Shown here: piece after piece, positions 14,126 to 14,231 of the stretch
Layout of the letters: every line of letters begins with the position of its first letter
Position numbering within the stretch: the first letter of the stretch is position 1
NCBI GenBank assembly: GCA_031969915.1
Contig: DALYJJ010000148.1
Location: 1-14,231 of the forward strand
Length of the DNA stretch: 14,231 bases
From: DALYJJ01 sp031969915
Lineage (GTDB): Bacteria; Acidobacteriota; Terriglobia; Bryobacterales; Bryobacteraceae
Direction: 5' to 3'
Program-made: the position numbers and the translations under genes
Notes under the pieces: model-generated
The model's database searches: none
The model's input: only the letters and a program-made list of their open reading frames with translations
Told to the model about the DNA's origin: nothing

Positions 14126-14231
14126 ATGAGCGTCGGCCCTCCGGGCTTCACCCTCCGCCCCTTCAAACGTGCCCTCGGCCTGCCCAAGGATCCGTCGAGT
14201 GAGGAGGAGCAACTCAAAGCCCGCGTCGCCG
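14126..14231 (+). CDS. Start of an unidentified gene, cut by the window end
   Basis: ATG 14126 opens a frame that stays open to the window end (35 residues, beginning SVGPPGFTLRPFKRALGLP and continuing with an acidic EEE stretch). Codons are almost all C- or G-ending, like the asd and receptor genes and unlike the ASCH gene just upstream. The nearest ribosome-site-like AGGA is about 13 bases away, which is far. It may be a new gene or the tail of one whose 5' end was replaced by the inserted island. No family can be assigned. Confidence 0.35.
   Translation, partial: MSVGPPGFTLRPFKRALGLPKDPSSEEEQLKARVA

Noticed and set aside
1..14231. CRISPR arrays, tRNA or rRNA genes, insertion sequences
   Set aside because: Looked for repeated units, cloverleaf-like segments and transposase motifs on both strands and saw none.

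Overview
The window looks like the chromosome of a GC-rich soil bacterium of the Acidobacteriota, probably near Solibacter/Bryobacter. The basis is the 1006-residue TonB-dependent receptor with an N-terminal carboxypeptidase-regulatory-like domain (an Oar-like type very abundant in that group), the strongly C-ending codon use of the central genes, and the mix of stress and degradation genes. This placement is inference; there is no rRNA in the window.

Region 1 (1-3404, + strand) is a compact stress-type cluster. It holds the tail of a response-regulator receiver domain, a 45-residue one-helix membrane peptide, an eRF1/Vms1-like protein of the bacterial release-factor family (baeRF) with a zinc ribbon but no canonical GGQ, a YflT/general-stress-17M-like glycine-rich membrane protein, a short secreted c-type cytochrome with a TTG start and an unusual axial-ligand position, a DksA/TraR zinc-finger protein and a 58-residue unknown. 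Most have clear Shine-Dalgarno sites and short gaps, so they are probably co-regulated.

Region 2 (3430-5585) holds a 59-residue membrane peptide (- strand), a short gene broken by two compensating frameshifts (+), and a - strand pair: a secreted esterase followed by a class I methyltransferase.

Region 3 (5586-9235) is an AT-rich, promoter-like patch, a GC-rich leader of roughly 300 nt with potential hairpins, the TonB-dependent receptor and a very good intrinsic terminator. Behind it, on the - strand, lies the ruin of a toxin-antitoxin module: an antitoxin gene with a damaged N-terminus, overlapping by ATGA the first ~17 codons of a PIN-domain toxin that stops at the receptor terminator.

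Region 4 (9688-10812) is asd, aspartate-semialdehyde dehydrogenase. It is followed by ~600 nt with no convincing gene.

Region 5 (11418-14037) is less C-biased than its left neighbours and holds the most interesting system. A 732-residue protein reads as GNAT acetyltransferase, PIN nuclease, a degenerate GNAT-like module and an ASCH/PUA-like domain. It overlaps by 8 nt a 142-residue stand-alone ASCH-domain protein. The pairing of an acetyltransferase, an RNase fold and two RNA-base-reading folds suggests an RNA-acting toxin, defence or RNA-modification system that I do not recognise as a named one. The last ~100 nt return to C-ending codons and may begin another gene.
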